This document shows, piece after piece, positions 26,036 to 35,370 of a stretch of 64,000 nucleotides of DNA (its first letter is position 1; each line of letters begins with the position of its first letter). The DNA comes from Dyadobacter sediminis. GTDB taxonomy: Bacteria; Bacteroidota; Bacteroidia; Cytophagales; Spirosomataceae. A program made the position numbers and the translations under genes. The notes beneath the pieces are model-generated. The model was not told the DNA's origin, did no database searches, and saw nothing but the letters and a program-made list of their open reading frames with translations. The DNA lies in contig NZ_VCEI01000030.1 in the NCBI RefSeq assembly GCF_005860765.1, positions 62,001 through 126,000 of the forward strand, in the 5' to 3' direction.

Positions 26036-28102
26036 ATGGAAAATCACCACCACCATGAGCATCATCCCAAAAAGCCAGCGGAAACCATGCCTTCTATGAC
26101 TGGATCTTCTCATGAGCACCACGCACCCACTGCGCAGGCTGATGGGCATAGTGACCATGACAAGCATGCAGGACATCACACCGAAGATTTTTTAAAGCGC
26201 TTCTGGATTTGTCTGGTCATCACAGTGCCGATCCTTTTACTATCGCATATGATCCAGCAGTGGATTGGTTTTAACTGGACGTTTGCAGGTGATCAATATG
26301 TGCTTTTAGCACTAAGTACGATCATATACTTTTATGGGGGCTGGCCGTTTCTGACGGGCCTTGTCAGGGAGCTAAAAAGCAAGAACCTGGGGATGATGAC
26401 CCTGGTGGCGGTTGCTATTACTACTGCGTATGTGTATAGTGTAGCCGTGGTTTTTGGGCTGGAAGGGATGGACTTCTTTTGGGAGCTGGCTACCTTGATT
26501 GATATTATGCTAATCGGGCATTGGCTGGAAATGAAATCGCAGATGGCAGCTTCGCAAGCCCTGGAATCGCTGGTCGCTTTGCTTCCTTCAATGGTCCATG
26601 TTGAAAAAGATCATCAGGTAACTGACATCCCATTAAAAGACCTTCGCAGCGGTGATATATTACTTGTCAAACCCGGCGAAAAGGTCCCGGCCGATGGATT
26701 GATCCTGGAAGGTAGTTCTTATGTGAACGAAAGCATGCTCACCGGGGAGAGCGTGCCCGTCCAAAAGCAGAAAGACGATAAAGTAATTGGCGGAGCAATC
26801 AACGGCGATGGTGTTTTGAAAGTCCATGTTACCGGTGCAGGCAATGAGACTTATCTGCAAAAGGTGATCAACATGGTCAAGACCGCTCAGGGCGCAAAAT
26901 CAAATACACAGAACCTGGCCGATAAAGTGGCGGGATGGTTAACGCTGGTTTCGATTACGGTTGGGGTCGTTACTTTTATTGTCTGGTATACAAGTGGGCA
27001 GAGTTTGGCATTTGCCTTGGAAAGAATGGTTACCGTCATGGTCACATCCTGTCCGCATGCGTTAGGGGTTGCCATCCCATTGGTTATTGCCATTTCGACT
27101 ACCCTATCGGCAACGCATGGTCTTTTGATACGCAACCGTACCGCTTTTGAAAATGCCCGTAACCTTACCACGATCATTTTCGATAAAACAGGCACATTGA
27201 CCAAAGGCTCCCATGAAATACAACAGATTATACCAATTGACGAGCAGTTATCAACAGATCAGATTTTGCAGTATGCTGCCGCAGTACAACAGAACTCGGA
27301 ACATCATATCGCTCATGGAGTCATCAGAAGCTTAAAAGAAAAAGGCTTGCAGCTCTGGGTGTCAACCGATTTCAATTATATGCAGGGCATTGGTGTGACC
27401 GGTACCGTAGATGGCAAGAAAGTGGTAGCAGCCGGACCTAATTATTTCAAGCAGGAAAACAAGCCGGTGCCCACTATTCCCGACCAGGTTGATCAGGCGA
27501 CCGACACGGTAAACTTCATACTTGTTGATGGCAAACTTGTTGGCTTGATCACCTTCGCCGATAGCATCCGCGAAAATGCAGCCCAGGCAATCGCTGAACT
27601 GAAAAAGATGAACATTAAAACCTTTCTTCTTACAGGGGACAATGAGAAGATTGCAGAAGCCGTCAGCAAAAAGCTGGGCATGGACGGGTACCTGGCTAAT
27701 GTGTTGCCCCATCAAAAGCAGGATAAGGTAAAAGAGTTTCAAAATAAAGGTGAGATTGTTGCCATGACCGGTGATGGGGTTAATGATGCTCCTGCACTCG
27801 CGCAGGCAGATGTTGGCATTGCTGTTGGTTCAGGGACGGATGTGGCAGCTGAAACCGCCGATATTATCCTGGTAAACAGCGACCCGATGGATGTAGTACA
27901 AATGATCACCTTCGGCAGGGCTACTTACAGAAAAATGGTACAAAACCTGGCTTGGGCAATCGGTTATAACGTCATAGCAATCCCGTTGGCTGCCGGTGTG
28001 CTATATCCCTCTTTTATGTTAAGCCCTGCGATGGGAGCAGTCCTGATGAGTGCATCCACGATCGTGGTTGCCATTAATGCAAAGCTACTTAGGGTAAATT
28101 AA
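26036..28102 (+). CDS. copB: Copper-exporting P-type ATPase with CPH motif (CopB-type, P1B-3)
   Basis: 688 residues from the Met at 26036 (MENHHHHEHH); the frame is open back to 25907 but the His-rich start is the family pattern. A His-rich cytosolic N-terminus (HHHHEHH, SHEHHAPT, HSDHDKHAGHH) replaces an HMA domain. Metal-site motif SCPHALGVAIP, phosphorylation motif DKTGTLTKG, TGE loop (MLTGESVPV) and hinge GDGVNDAPALAQ all intact. CPH pumps export Cu(I/II) or Ag(I) across the inner membrane. The oxidase gene ends 149 bp upstream. Confidence 0.9.
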   Translation: MENHHHHEHHPKKPAETMPSMTGSSHEHHAPTAQADGHSDHDKHAGHHTEDFLKRFWICLVITVPILLLSHMIQQWIGFNWTFAGDQYVLLALSTIIYFYGGWPFLTGLVRELKSKNLGMMTLVAVAITTAYVYSVAVVFGLEGMDFFWELATLIDIMLIGHWLEMKSQMAASQALESLVALLPSMVHVEKDHQVTDIPLKDLRSGDILLVKPGEKVPADGLILEGSSYVNESMLTGESVPVQKQKDDKVIGGAINGDGVLKVHVTGAGNETYLQKVINMVKTAQGAKSNTQNLADKVAGWLTLVSITVGVVTFIVWYTSGQSLAFALERMVTVMVTSCPHALGVAIPLVIAISTTLSATHGLLIRNRTAFENARNLTTIIFDKTGTLTKGSHEIQQIIPIDEQLSTDQILQYAAAVQQNSEHHIAHGVIRSLKEKGLQLWVSTDFNYMQGIGVTGTVDGKKVVAAGPNYFKQENKPVPTIPDQVDQATDTVNFILVDGKLVGLITFADSIRENAAQAIAELKKMNIKTFLLTGDNEKIAEAVSKKLGMDGYLANVLPHQKQDKVKEFQNKGEIVAMTGDGVNDAPALAQADVGIAVGSGTDVAAETADIILVNSDPMDVVQMITFGRATYRKMVQNLAWAIGYNVIAIPLAAGVLYPSFMLSPAMGAVLMSASTIVVAINAKLLRVN

Positions 28103-28107
28103 ATGCT

Positions 28108-28284
28108 ATGGTTATGACAAATCAACAATTTGATGAGTTTGTTAAGAACAGGCTGGAATCTTTCCGGCCTGTTTACCTGCACAAGGACTGGCTTGATTTA
28201 AATGAGCGGCTGGAAAGACATCGAAATAAAATGCCAAGGTCATCCTACACAGCCGGTCGCATTAAAGCAAAGCGGTCAAGGTAA
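28108..28284 (+). CDS. Possible 58-residue basic protein between the two copper ATPases
   Basis: A short frame starting MVMTNQQFDEFVKNRLESFR and ending RIKAKRSR, 5 bp after the copB stop. The first half is amphipathic helix-like, the tail strongly basic. No metal ligands, no signal peptide, no family recognised. Position and protein-like composition support it, but it could be fortuitous. Confidence 0.4.
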   Translation: MVMTNQQFDEFVKNRLESFRPVYLHKDWLDLNERLERHRNKMPRSSYTAGRIKAKRSR

Positions 28285-28427
28285 GATCAGCAGCATTTCT
28301 CAGTAAGTTGGCTGCACTAAACGTCTTCTGATGAAGTTGAATTCACAAAACTATGCACACCTCATAGCTAATTGTGTAATAAAATCTTATGCGCTTCAGC
28401 TTAGTTTTGTATAAATAAATCAAGACA

Positions 28428-30692
28428 ATGGAAGCACTTATTTCAGATAAATCAAGCATTAAAAAAGCTTCGAATAAATATATAAAGAAAACCTTTCCGG
28501 TCCTTGGAATGACCTGCGCAGCCTGCGCGGTAAGTGTGGAAAGCATGCTTAAATCCGCCAAGGGAGTCCAGGACGCAGGCGTGAACTATGCAAATCAGAC
28601 AGCTTGGGCTGAATATGATGATGAAACGATTAAACCCGTTGGCTTGCAAAGTCTAATCCGCTCTGTTGGTTACGATCTGATTGTTGATTCGCAAGACCCA
28701 CAGCAAGAGCAGCAAGATGCTCAGCTCAGTCACTATAAGCAGTTAAAAAGACGTACGCTCTGGGCTGCCCTTCTTTCTTTTCCTATTGTCGTAATTGGGA
28801 TGTTCTTTATGGACGCGCTGCCTTACGGCAACTGGATCATGATGGCATTGTCAGCGCCCGTTGTATTTTACCTGGGACGCAGCTTTTTTATGAATGCCTT
28901 TAAACAGGCCACGCATGGAAAAGCCAATATGGATACCCTGGTGGCGCTAAGTACTGGGATTGCTTTTGTGTTTAGTGCCTTTAATACGATTTACCCGGAA
29001 TTCTGGCACAATCAAGGTTTGCACGCACACGTCTATTTTGAAGCGGCAGCAGTTGTAATCGCTTTTATCTCCCTGGGGAAACTATTAGAAGAAAAGGCAA
29101 AGTCCAACACGTCATCTGCTATAAAAAAATTGATAGGCTTGCAGCCGAAAACCGTAAGGGCAATCATTGATGGCCTAGAACAGGAAATCCCGATATCAGC
29201 GGTAAAGGTTAGCGACATTTTATTGGTCAGGCCTGGCGAAAAAATTCCAGTTGACGGAGAGGTAACAGAGGGCAGTTCGTTCGTTGATGAAAGCATGATC
29301 AGCGGGGAACCCGTTCCCGTAAGAAAGAGCCTGGGAGAGAAAGTGTTTGCAGGCACAATCAATCAGAAAGGTAGTTTTCAATTTAAAGCACAAAAGGTAG
29401 GAGGTGATACGATCCTTGCCCAGATCATCAAGATGGTGCAAGAGGCCCAGGGAAGTAAAGCGCCTGTTCAGAAGCTGGTTGACAAGATAGCCGGTATTTT
29501 TGTGCCAGTCGTGATCGGTATCGCTGCACTGACATTTGTAACCTGGATGCTGGTTGGAGGCGAAAATGCGTTTACACACGCCTTTTTAACTTCCGTTACC
29601 GTGCTTGTCATTGCCTGCCCATGCGCACTTGGGCTCGCTACTCCTACCGCCATTATGGTAGGTATAGGGAAAGGCGCTGAAAACAATATCTTAATCAAAG
29701 ATGCCGAAAGCCTGGAACTAGGCCATAAGGTAAATGTGGTAATCCTGGACAAAACCGGCACCATAACCGAGGGTAAGCCTGTGGTTACTGACATTTCCTG
29801 GAATGCAATTAAGGGTGAGCCAAAGATATTCAAGCAAATACTATTTGCAATAGAAGCCCAATCAGAACACCCTCTGGCAGAAGCCGTGACCAGCTTTCTC
29901 AAAGAGGAAAGCATTGAAGGTGTAAGCCTGCAGCAGTTTGAAAGTTTAACGGGTTTGGGCGTAAAGGCCAATTACGATGGGACTGAATATTTCGTCGGGA
30001 ACAAAAAATTAATGGATGAGAATAATATCAGCATCAATAGCGGGCTTTCTTGTGGAGCAGAAAAATGGCAACAACAGGCAAAAACAGTAATCTACTTTGC
30101 AAATAACACAGAGGTAATATCAGTCATTGCCATTGCTGACAAAATTAAGGTTACGTCCAAGAAAGCTATTGAAACATTGCAAGACAGAGGTATCCAGGTT
30201 TATATGCTGACAGGTGATAATAAACAAACGGCAGCTGCTGTGGCCCAACAGGTTGGATTGAAACATTTTAAGGCAGATGTAATGCCTTCTCAGAAAGCAG
30301 ATTTTATTAAAGAGCTGCAATCAAAGGGAAAGATAGTAGCCATGGTTGGGGATGGGATCAATGATAGTCATGCTTTGGCTCAGGCAGATGTCAGTATTGC
30401 GATGGGTAAGGGATCGGACATCGCTATGGATGTTGCAAAAATGACTTTGATTACTTCTGATCTGAACATGGTACCCAAAGCATTAAAGCTTTCAGGCAAA
30501 ACAGTTAAGACAATAAAACAAAACCTGTTTTGGGCTTTTATCTACAACCTGATCGGTATCCCAATTGCTGCCGGCCTAATGTACCCCATCAATGGTTTTT
30601 TACTTGATCCAATGATCGCCGGAGCGGCAATGGCACTCAGTTCGGTGTCAGTAGTAAGTAATAGTTTAAGGTTAAAGACAGCGAAGCTTTAA
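28428..30692 (+). CDS. copA: Cu(I)/Ag(I)-exporting P-type ATPase with HMA domain (CopA-type, P1B-1)
   Basis: 754 residues. One N-terminal HMA domain (LGMTCAACAVSVES, about 25-38), eight membrane helices, metal-site CPC motif (VIACPCALGLATPTA), TGE-equivalent SGEPVPV, phosphorylation motif LDKTGTITEG and hinge GDGIND. The residue after GDGINDS is His rather than the usual Pro (NDSHALAQ), a small departure from the family consensus. Exports Cu(I) from the cytosol. A small HMA chaperone follows 60 bp downstream, a usual arrangement, and a strong hairpin closes the unit. Confidence 0.9.
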   Translation: MEALISDKSSIKKASNKYIKKTFPVLGMTCAACAVSVESMLKSAKGVQDAGVNYANQTAWAEYDDETIKPVGLQSLIRSVGYDLIVDSQDPQQEQQDAQLSHYKQLKRRTLWAALLSFPIVVIGMFFMDALPYGNWIMMALSAPVVFYLGRSFFMNAFKQATHGKANMDTLVALSTGIAFVFSAFNTIYPEFWHNQGLHAHVYFEAAAVVIAFISLGKLLEEKAKSNTSSAIKKLIGLQPKTVRAIIDGLEQEIPISAVKVSDILLVRPGEKIPVDGEVTEGSSFVDESMISGEPVPVRKSLGEKVFAGTINQKGSFQFKAQKVGGDTILAQIIKMVQEAQGSKAPVQKLVDKIAGIFVPVVIGIAALTFVTWMLVGGENAFTHAFLTSVTVLVIACPCALGLATPTAIMVGIGKGAENNILIKDAESLELGHKVNVVILDKTGTITEGKPVVTDISWNAIKGEPKIFKQILFAIEAQSEHPLAEAVTSFLKEESIEGVSLQQFESLTGLGVKANYDGTEYFVGNKKLMDENNISINSGLSCGAEKWQQQAKTVIYFANNTEVISVIAIADKIKVTSKKAIETLQDRGIQVYMLTGDNKQTAAAVAQQVGLKHFKADVMPSQKADFIKELQSKGKIVAMVGDGINDSHALAQADVSIAMGKGSDIAMDVAKMTLITSDLNMVPKALKLSGKTVKTIKQNLFWAFIYNLIGIPIAAGLMYPINGFLLDPMIAGAAMALSSVSVVSNSLRLKTAKL

Positions 30693-30752
30693 AAATTTGC
30701 ATCAGCAAGAATACGTACTTACAATTAATTCAAATTCAAAACAGACAATTTA

Positions 30753-30962
30753 ATGGAAACTCTAAAATTCAAAACAAATATTAAATGCGGTGGTTGTGTG
30801 GCAAAAGTTACATCTGGTTTAAATGAAACCGCTGGAACTGGTAATTGGGATGTGGATATTAATAATCCGGAAAAGATTTTAACGGTAAGCTCTGACGGTA
30901 ATGAAGACAGTATCATATCAGCCGTGAAAGAGGCAGGCTTTGTTATAGAGAAAGTAGAGTGA
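30753..30962 (+). CDS. Small heavy-metal-associated (HMA) copper chaperone
   Basis: 69 residues with a single HMA fold: strand LKFKTNIKCGGCVAKV containing C-G-G-C in place of the common C-x-x-C, then an amphipathic helix, and SAVKEAGFVIEKVE at the end. Cytosolic and without an export signal. CopZ-like proteins carry Cu(I) to the HMA domain of CopA, whose gene lies 60 bp upstream. The aspartate/asparagine-rich loop around DVDINNPEKI is typical of Bacteroidota members. Confidence 0.85.
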   Translation: METLKFKTNIKCGGCVAKVTSGLNETAGTGNWDVDINNPEKILTVSSDGNEDSIISAVKEAGFVIEKVE

Positions 30963-31019
30963 TCATAATATTTAGATTGTCCTGCATCAAGCAGGTAATG
31001 GCATAGTTTTTTTTATTAC

Positions 31020-31048
31020 TTAATCAGCCTGAGAATCAGGCTGATTAA
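31020..31048 (+). terminator. Strong hairpin terminator after copA and its chaperone
   Basis: Perfect 13-bp stem, TTAATCAGCCTGA (31020-31032) with TCAGGCTGATTAA (31036-31048), a GAA loop, and ACTTTATTTT downstream. It separates the ATPase/chaperone pair from the DUF305 gene. Confidence 0.75.
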
Positions 31049-31069
31049 ACTTTATTTTAAGACAACCCC

Positions 31070-31696
31070 ATGAAGACAACGTACAGAATGTTAGGACTTG
31101 CAGTTCTTATGGCTTTTACCACCGCATGTTCGGACGATAACGATGGTGATGATAAAATCACTATTCAAGCGCATGACCAAAATCAAATGATGACAGTGAT
31201 GCACGATATGATGGCCGAAATGGAAACGATGAAAGTAACCCAGGATCCCGACATTGACTATGCTACTATGATGAAAATGCATCATATGGGTGCAATAGAG
31301 ATGGCTGAATTAGAGTTAAAATCTGGAAGCAACAGTGAAATGAAAGCTATGGCGCAAGCCATAATTGATGCTCAGCAAAAGGAGATTGCTACCCTAGACT
31401 CATTTCTTGCCAGCGCTACGCCTACAACAATGAATATGGAGTTCCATATGAAAATGATGGAAGGAATGGAGCGTATGGAAAAACAGTCAGATCTTCAGAT
31501 CATCAATGGCAGCATAGACCAGGATTTTGCCACATTAATGATTGGGCATCATCAAAGTGCCACGGAAATGGCTCAAATGCAATTATTAATGGGTAAAAGT
31601 GCTCAGCTGAAAACCTTATCAACGATGATTATTGAGGAACAAAACAAGGAAATTGCAGCGTTCCAGGCATTTTTACTAGCGAACAGAAGTAAATAA
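31070..31696 (+). CDS. DUF305 lipoprotein (third copy)
   Basis: 208 residues with lipobox FTTAC and an acidic post-anchor stretch (SDDNDGDDK). Two DUF305 units with paired histidines: MMKMHHMGAIEMA and LMIGHHQSATEMA. Same architecture as the lipoprotein at 8063, so the island carries three DUF305 genes. Upstream lies a terminator, so it probably has its own promoter; the Cys-rich gene follows after 30 bp on the same strand. Confidence 0.85.
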   Translation: MKTTYRMLGLAVLMAFTTACSDDNDGDDKITIQAHDQNQMMTVMHDMMAEMETMKVTQDPDIDYATMMKMHHMGAIEMAELELKSGSNSEMKAMAQAIIDAQQKEIATLDSFLASATPTTMNMEFHMKMMEGMERMEKQSDLQIINGSIDQDFATLMIGHHQSATEMAQMQLLMGKSAQLKTLSTMIIEEQNKEIAAFQAFLLANRSK

Positions 31697-31726
31697 TTTT
31701 TCATATAAAAATAAAAAAAATACCTT

Positions 31727-32071
31727 ATGGCACATCAACAATTCAAAGACTGTATTGATGCCTGTGTGGCATGTGCAGTAGCTTGCAGCCACTGTGCAAC
31801 AGAGTGCTTAAAAGAAGAACATGTAGCCCATATGGCCAAATGTATCCAGCTTGATCTGGAATGTGCTGCTATTTGCCGCAGCGCGGCAGAAGTAATGAGT
31901 TTGGGAAGTAGTTTCAGTGCACACCTATGCAGGGTTTGTGCAGACGTTTGTAAAGCATGTGCCGAAGAATGCGAAAAGCACGCTGAAATGGGTATGGATC
32001 ACTGCCGGCAATGTGCAGAAGCTTGCCGACGGTGCGCTGAAGCGTGTGAGGAGATGGCCACACCGGTGTAA
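31727..32071 (+). CDS. Four-helix-bundle copper-storage-like protein (Csp, cytosolic type)
   Basis: 114 residues with about 18 cysteines spaced C-x2-C and C-x3-C along helices (CIDACVACAVACSHCATEC, CRVCADVCKACAEECEKH, CRQCAEACRRCAEACEE). This is the DUF326/Csp pattern, in which cysteines line the core of a four-helix bundle and bind many Cu(I) ions. No signal peptide, so it matches cytosolic Csp3-like proteins. Placed after a DUF305 lipoprotein and before a terminator. Copper storage is inferred from the family. Confidence 0.85.
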   Translation: MAHQQFKDCIDACVACAVACSHCATECLKEEHVAHMAKCIQLDLECAAICRSAAEVMSLGSSFSAHLCRVCADVCKACAEECEKHAEMGMDHCRQCAEACRRCAEACEEMATPV

Positions 32072-32096
32072 GGAAGATATTTTATCGAAAAAGTAT

Positions 32097-32130
32097 AACG
32101 GATAATCAGTAATGGTTATCCGTTTTTATT
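32097..32130 (+). terminator. Rho-independent terminator after the Csp-like gene
   Basis: 9-bp stem AACGGATAA (32097-32105) with TTATCCGTT (32116-32124), followed by TTTATTTT. Confidence 0.7.
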
Positions 32131-32245
32131 TTGGATGATACGGCAATTTGGTTGGATTCCGATCATATTAAAAACTGATCCTTGTCATGTTTATATACTG
32201 TATTTTGAGGTAGATTTGTTGAAATCGTAAATATCTGATAATCAA

Positions 32246-32707
32246 ATGAAAACGCAACAATTTATTCTTTTTTTAGCATTTCTTCTTTTTTTAGCTGGAA
32301 ATGGCTCTTATGCACAAAATTACAAAATGCCAGTACCTTCTATTGATGCAACTGGAAAGATTACTGATGCAAAAGGAAAACACATTGGCTGGGTTACCAG
32401 TGATGGGATAATCAAAGATGCAGCAGGAGTAAAAATCGCCCACATCGACGATGCCGGGAATGCAATCGATGCCATAACAGGAAAAACCTCGGGCAAAGCC
32501 GCAAAAAACGGCACTTACCTTTATCATGTAAAAAGCGGGGCCATTGACAGCTTAACAGTATCTATCCCTATGAATGGGATATGCGAAGTCAAAGATACAA
32601 GTGGAAAAACCGTGCTTTTGGTTCATGAAAATTATAAGCAGTATGGAGCCTGCGCGATGCATTGTCTTCAGATGAAAAGCGCGCACAAAGATATGAAGAT
32701 GAAATGA
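32246..32707 (+). CDS. Exported beta-flower protein
   Basis: 153 residues, signal peptide about 1-23 (GNGSYAQ-NYK). Repeated strand pairs of the form IDATGKITDAKGKHIGWV, then KDAAGVKIAHIDDAG and KTSGKAAKNGTYLYHV, give the beta-flower pattern. The C-terminus carries C-E-V-K and C-A-M-H-C (YGACAMHCLQMKSAHKDM), the same layout as the beta-flower/HMBD gene at 14239 but without its HMBD. A broken copy of the last third lies at 34171-34371. Confidence 0.75.
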   Translation: MKTQQFILFLAFLLFLAGNGSYAQNYKMPVPSIDATGKITDAKGKHIGWVTSDGIIKDAAGVKIAHIDDAGNAIDAITGKTSGKAAKNGTYLYHVKSGAIDSLTVSIPMNGICEVKDTSGKTVLLVHENYKQYGACAMHCLQMKSAHKDMKMK

Positions 32708-33042
32708 TTGAAAGTTTGTGATATTTGCCACACCCACATTCAGGTCAGGGATCAGTTTATTAATATGTTAATTGTCTGATAATTAACATATTAACATTTT
32801 TCCCGTGAATGGATCGTGTAATAATTAAACTAAAAAAATGTGTTAAATATCATGCAGCATAATAACCAGAATTTTGCAAAGGATATTGGACTTAGTCCAA
32901 TAGTTTAGACAATATGTGATATATACAACCTTTAAACAGGCTTTTGCAATATTTTTAAAAACAAGCGCACCGATCTTTAACCCATAGTAAATCTAATCAT
33001 AGTTGCAAAGAAACCTTAGAAGAGAGTTTAAAAACTAAAAAA
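32708..33042. other. AT-rich intergenic stretch with one hairpin
   Basis: Contains a 13-bp perfect stem (TAATATGTTAATT at 32761-32773 with AATTAACATATTA at 32781-32793, then ACATTTTT), likely the terminator of the beta-flower gene. No open frame or other structure noticed in the rest. Confidence 0.5.
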
Positions 33043-33210
33043 ATGGAAATAGATAATGGTTTCAATTTTTGGAGCAATGCATTTCATGATTTGTGTGGAT
33101 AGTACTTTTTTCTGGGAGTTTTTGCAGCTCCATACATTATCCCGGTCAGCAAAGTAAGAAAGATTTCCCCTTGATATTTTGAGGAAGCGATTCGGATAAA
33201 CTTATAAATA
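33043..33210 (+). pseudogene. Remnant of a SHOCT-type small membrane protein gene
   Basis: Closely resembles the intact gene at 39622-39837: shared blocks include TTTTCTGG, TACATTATCCCGGTCAGC, AAGAAAGAT and CCTTGATATTTT. An early in-frame TAG and frame changes break it. It supports an old duplication of this stretch of the island. Confidence 0.65.
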
Positions 33211-33211
33211 G

Positions 33212-33408
33212 ATGCAAAAACTAACAATGTTATTTTTAGCCTTTACTTTCAGTTTAGGCGTAATTGCACAGAATCTGGGAATGGTCATGATAATTTAAAC
33301 AATAATTCTTCCTACTCAATAACAGAAATCCTTTTGGGAGTAATTTTAATTGTAGTAGTCATCGCATTGGTGATGCGAAGTTTTAATAGTTCCAGAATTG
33401 GAAAATAA
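33212..33408 (+). pseudogene. Frameshifted small signal-peptide/membrane protein gene
   Basis: The first frame gives MQKLTMLFLAFTFSLGVIAQ, a good signal peptide, then stops early. The next frame continues as NSSYSITEILLGVILIVVVI, a membrane helix, and ends SSRIGK at 33408. One indel near 33270 would rejoin them into a peptide of about 65 residues. No family assigned. Confidence 0.5.
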
Positions 33409-33494
33409 TTGTCGAGTTGTCAAAGAAATAGTAAAATAATTTATTTAAACAGGCAACCATTTACAAAACTATGGAAGCCACAACTTATAAAAAG

Positions 33495-33854
33495 ATGAAA
33501 AATTTACTGATGTTAATTATAGCTCTTGCTTTAAGTACCACAGCATTCTCCCAGGCGAAAATGGGCGAAAAAATGAAAATGAATCACAAAATGGACATGA
33601 AGAAAGACCACATAATGATGAAGGATGGGCGAATGAAGATGATGAAAAATGGCGAAGAAATTCCTATGGATAAAGAAATGACAATGCAAAATGGTACGAA
33701 GGTGATGGCGGACGGGATGTATACAAACAAAGATGGTGCAACAATGACAATGAAGAATGGTGATATGATGGACATGGAAGGAATGATAAGCAAGATGCCA
33801 TTGAAGGGAAAATCAACCAGGAAAGGTAGAATGGGCAAAATGAAGATGCAGTAA
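33495..33854 (+). CDS. DUF6799-type Met/Lys-rich exported protein (second copy)
   Basis: About 119 residues from the Met at 33495 (33471 is an alternative). Signal peptide ending TAFSQ-AKM, then repeats MMKDGRMKMMKNGEE, MQNGTKVMADGMY and MTMKNGDMMDMEG, the DUF6799 pattern. About one residue in five is methionine. Paralogue of the gene at 10907. It is bordered on both sides by gene remnants, so it survives as an isolated intact gene. Confidence 0.72.
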   Translation: MKNLLMLIIALALSTTAFSQAKMGEKMKMNHKMDMKKDHIMMKDGRMKMMKNGEEIPMDKEMTMQNGTKVMADGMYTNKDGATMTMKNGDMMDMEGMISKMPLKGKSTRKGRMGKMKMQ

Positions 33855-34170
33855 TAGAAGAGTTGGAGCAAGGTTCCGTTATAAGTTTACGGTGTCAAAA
33901 AATAAAAATGGATAAAGGTGTGCCCATAGCATTTTGAAGGAATACCATTGAAAGAGATCATAATCTTAAGAACATGCTTATTGATAAGCAAAAGCAAAAT
34001 GGAAGCACCAAAATTTAAATTAAGAATACAATACTGATGATACCTTTTCAATTAGTACGGTTATGTTTGCCCATGATGACAAAACGGATATAACATAAAG
34101 TTGGACGAAGAGAAACACGAGATAGACGTCAAGAAATACCATGTAATGATGACCAAATGAAGATAGAAAA
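33855..34170. other. Non-coding debris, no gene seen
   Basis: About 300 bp rich in A with many stops in all frames. It resembles decayed coding sequence but I cannot identify the source, apart from the beta-flower remnant that follows. Confidence 0.35.
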
Positions 34171-34371
34171 AATGGTACATACCTTTAACATCTCAAATGC
34201 GGAGCTACTTATAGCTTAACTGTTTCTGCTCCAATGAATGGAACTTGTGAAGTCAAAGATAAAAATGGGAAAACGGTTCTTCTGGTCCATGGGAACTACA
34301 AACAATATGGTGGTTGCGCCTTACACTGTCTTCAAATGAAAAACGAACATAATGATATGGAAATGAATTGA
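34171..34371 (+). pseudogene. 3' remnant of a beta-flower gene
   Basis: Encodes, after a frame change near 34205, a tail nearly matching the gene at 32246: APMNGTCEVKDKNGKTVLL, then YKQYGGCALHCLQMKNEHND. The 5' two-thirds are missing or unrecognisable. It marks a duplicated and decaying segment. Confidence 0.7.
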
Positions 34372-34465
34372 CACCAAGTAAGTAATTAAGTGAAAGGTAT
34401 CGTATACAATACAAATTTAATTTTTCGAAACTCATAGTATTTTAAAACAGATAAAAATCATCATT

Positions 34466-35341
34466 ATGGAAACATCAATTTCAATAAGCCGTATTTCTTT
34501 TGGTACAGGTTGTAGACTATTTATAGAGAGTAAAAGTACAGGTTTGTCATTAATGGTGGGCTTCATCATTATTTTATTTGCGTCTGCTTTCATCATTGGC
34601 TGTAATGGTAGTAATACTAATAATAGTCTAAAAACAGACTCTACTGCACAATCTAACGTGCAAAGGAATGGCGACGTTACTGAGGAAATCCATAAGGGAA
34701 TGGAAATGATTAAATCCGGCAACGAACTGGTTAACAAAGGGGAAAAAGCCAATGATAAGTCAATGATAGATAATGGGATGGCTGAAATGGATAAGGGAAT
34801 GCAAATGGTAAAAGCCGGACAAAGTACCATGAATAGGCCTGAACATGAAAATGAAGATATGGATGATAAAATGGCAATGGGTGATAGCATAAAAAAGACA
34901 GCAGGAAAAGATATGGATATGAGTGATAACGGAATGAATATGATTCATCAGGGATTAGACGTAGCTAAGTCTGGCAAAATGATTACCCAGCATGCACTAA
35001 AAAACAAGGATAAGCCGATGATGCAAACCGGCATGAGTATGATGGATAAAGGTATGGCGATGATTACCATGGGTAAAGAAATGATGGGAAAAGACAGCAA
35101 CGTTATGGCCGATAAACCCATGTCTGATGATATGGATATGATGGATAAAGGCATGGATATGATGGATATGGGCAAAGGTATGACCAGCAAAGCTATGGGA
35201 CCAGCAGATAAGCCCATGATGGATGATGATATGGATAAGGGTATGGATATGATGGACAAGGGCATGGACATGATGGGAATGGGCGCAGATAAAATGAAAA
35301 AAGACAAAAAACCAATGCCTATGAAGGATGATGATATGTAA
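34466..35341 (+). CDS. Met/Asp-rich repeat lipoprotein
   Basis: 291 residues with a membrane segment and lipobox-like end (LFASAFIIGC, Cys about 47), then roughly 240 residues of helix repeats. Three blocks share the pattern G-x-x-M-[IV]-x-x-G followed by D-x-x-M-[IM]-x-x-G-M: EIHKGMEMIKSGNELVNKGE, GLDVAKSGKMITQHALKNKD and MDMMDKGMDMMDMGKGM. Methionine and aspartate dominate towards the C-terminus (KPMPMKDDDM). The N-terminal domain of the next gene has the same pattern, so these two proteins may interact or share a metal-binding module. No family name known to me. Confidence 0.6.
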   Translation: METSISISRISFGTGCRLFIESKSTGLSLMVGFIIILFASAFIIGCNGSNTNNSLKTDSTAQSNVQRNGDVTEEIHKGMEMIKSGNELVNKGEKANDKSMIDNGMAEMDKGMQMVKAGQSTMNRPEHENEDMDDKMAMGDSIKKTAGKDMDMSDNGMNMIHQGLDVAKSGKMITQHALKNKDKPMMQTGMSMMDKGMAMITMGKEMMGKDSNVMADKPMSDDMDMMDKGMDMMDMGKGMTSKAMGPADKPMMDDDMDKGMDMMDKGMDMMGMGADKMKKDKKPMPMKDDDM

Positions 35342-35370
35342 TTTTAATAGACGACCATAAATATTCTACG

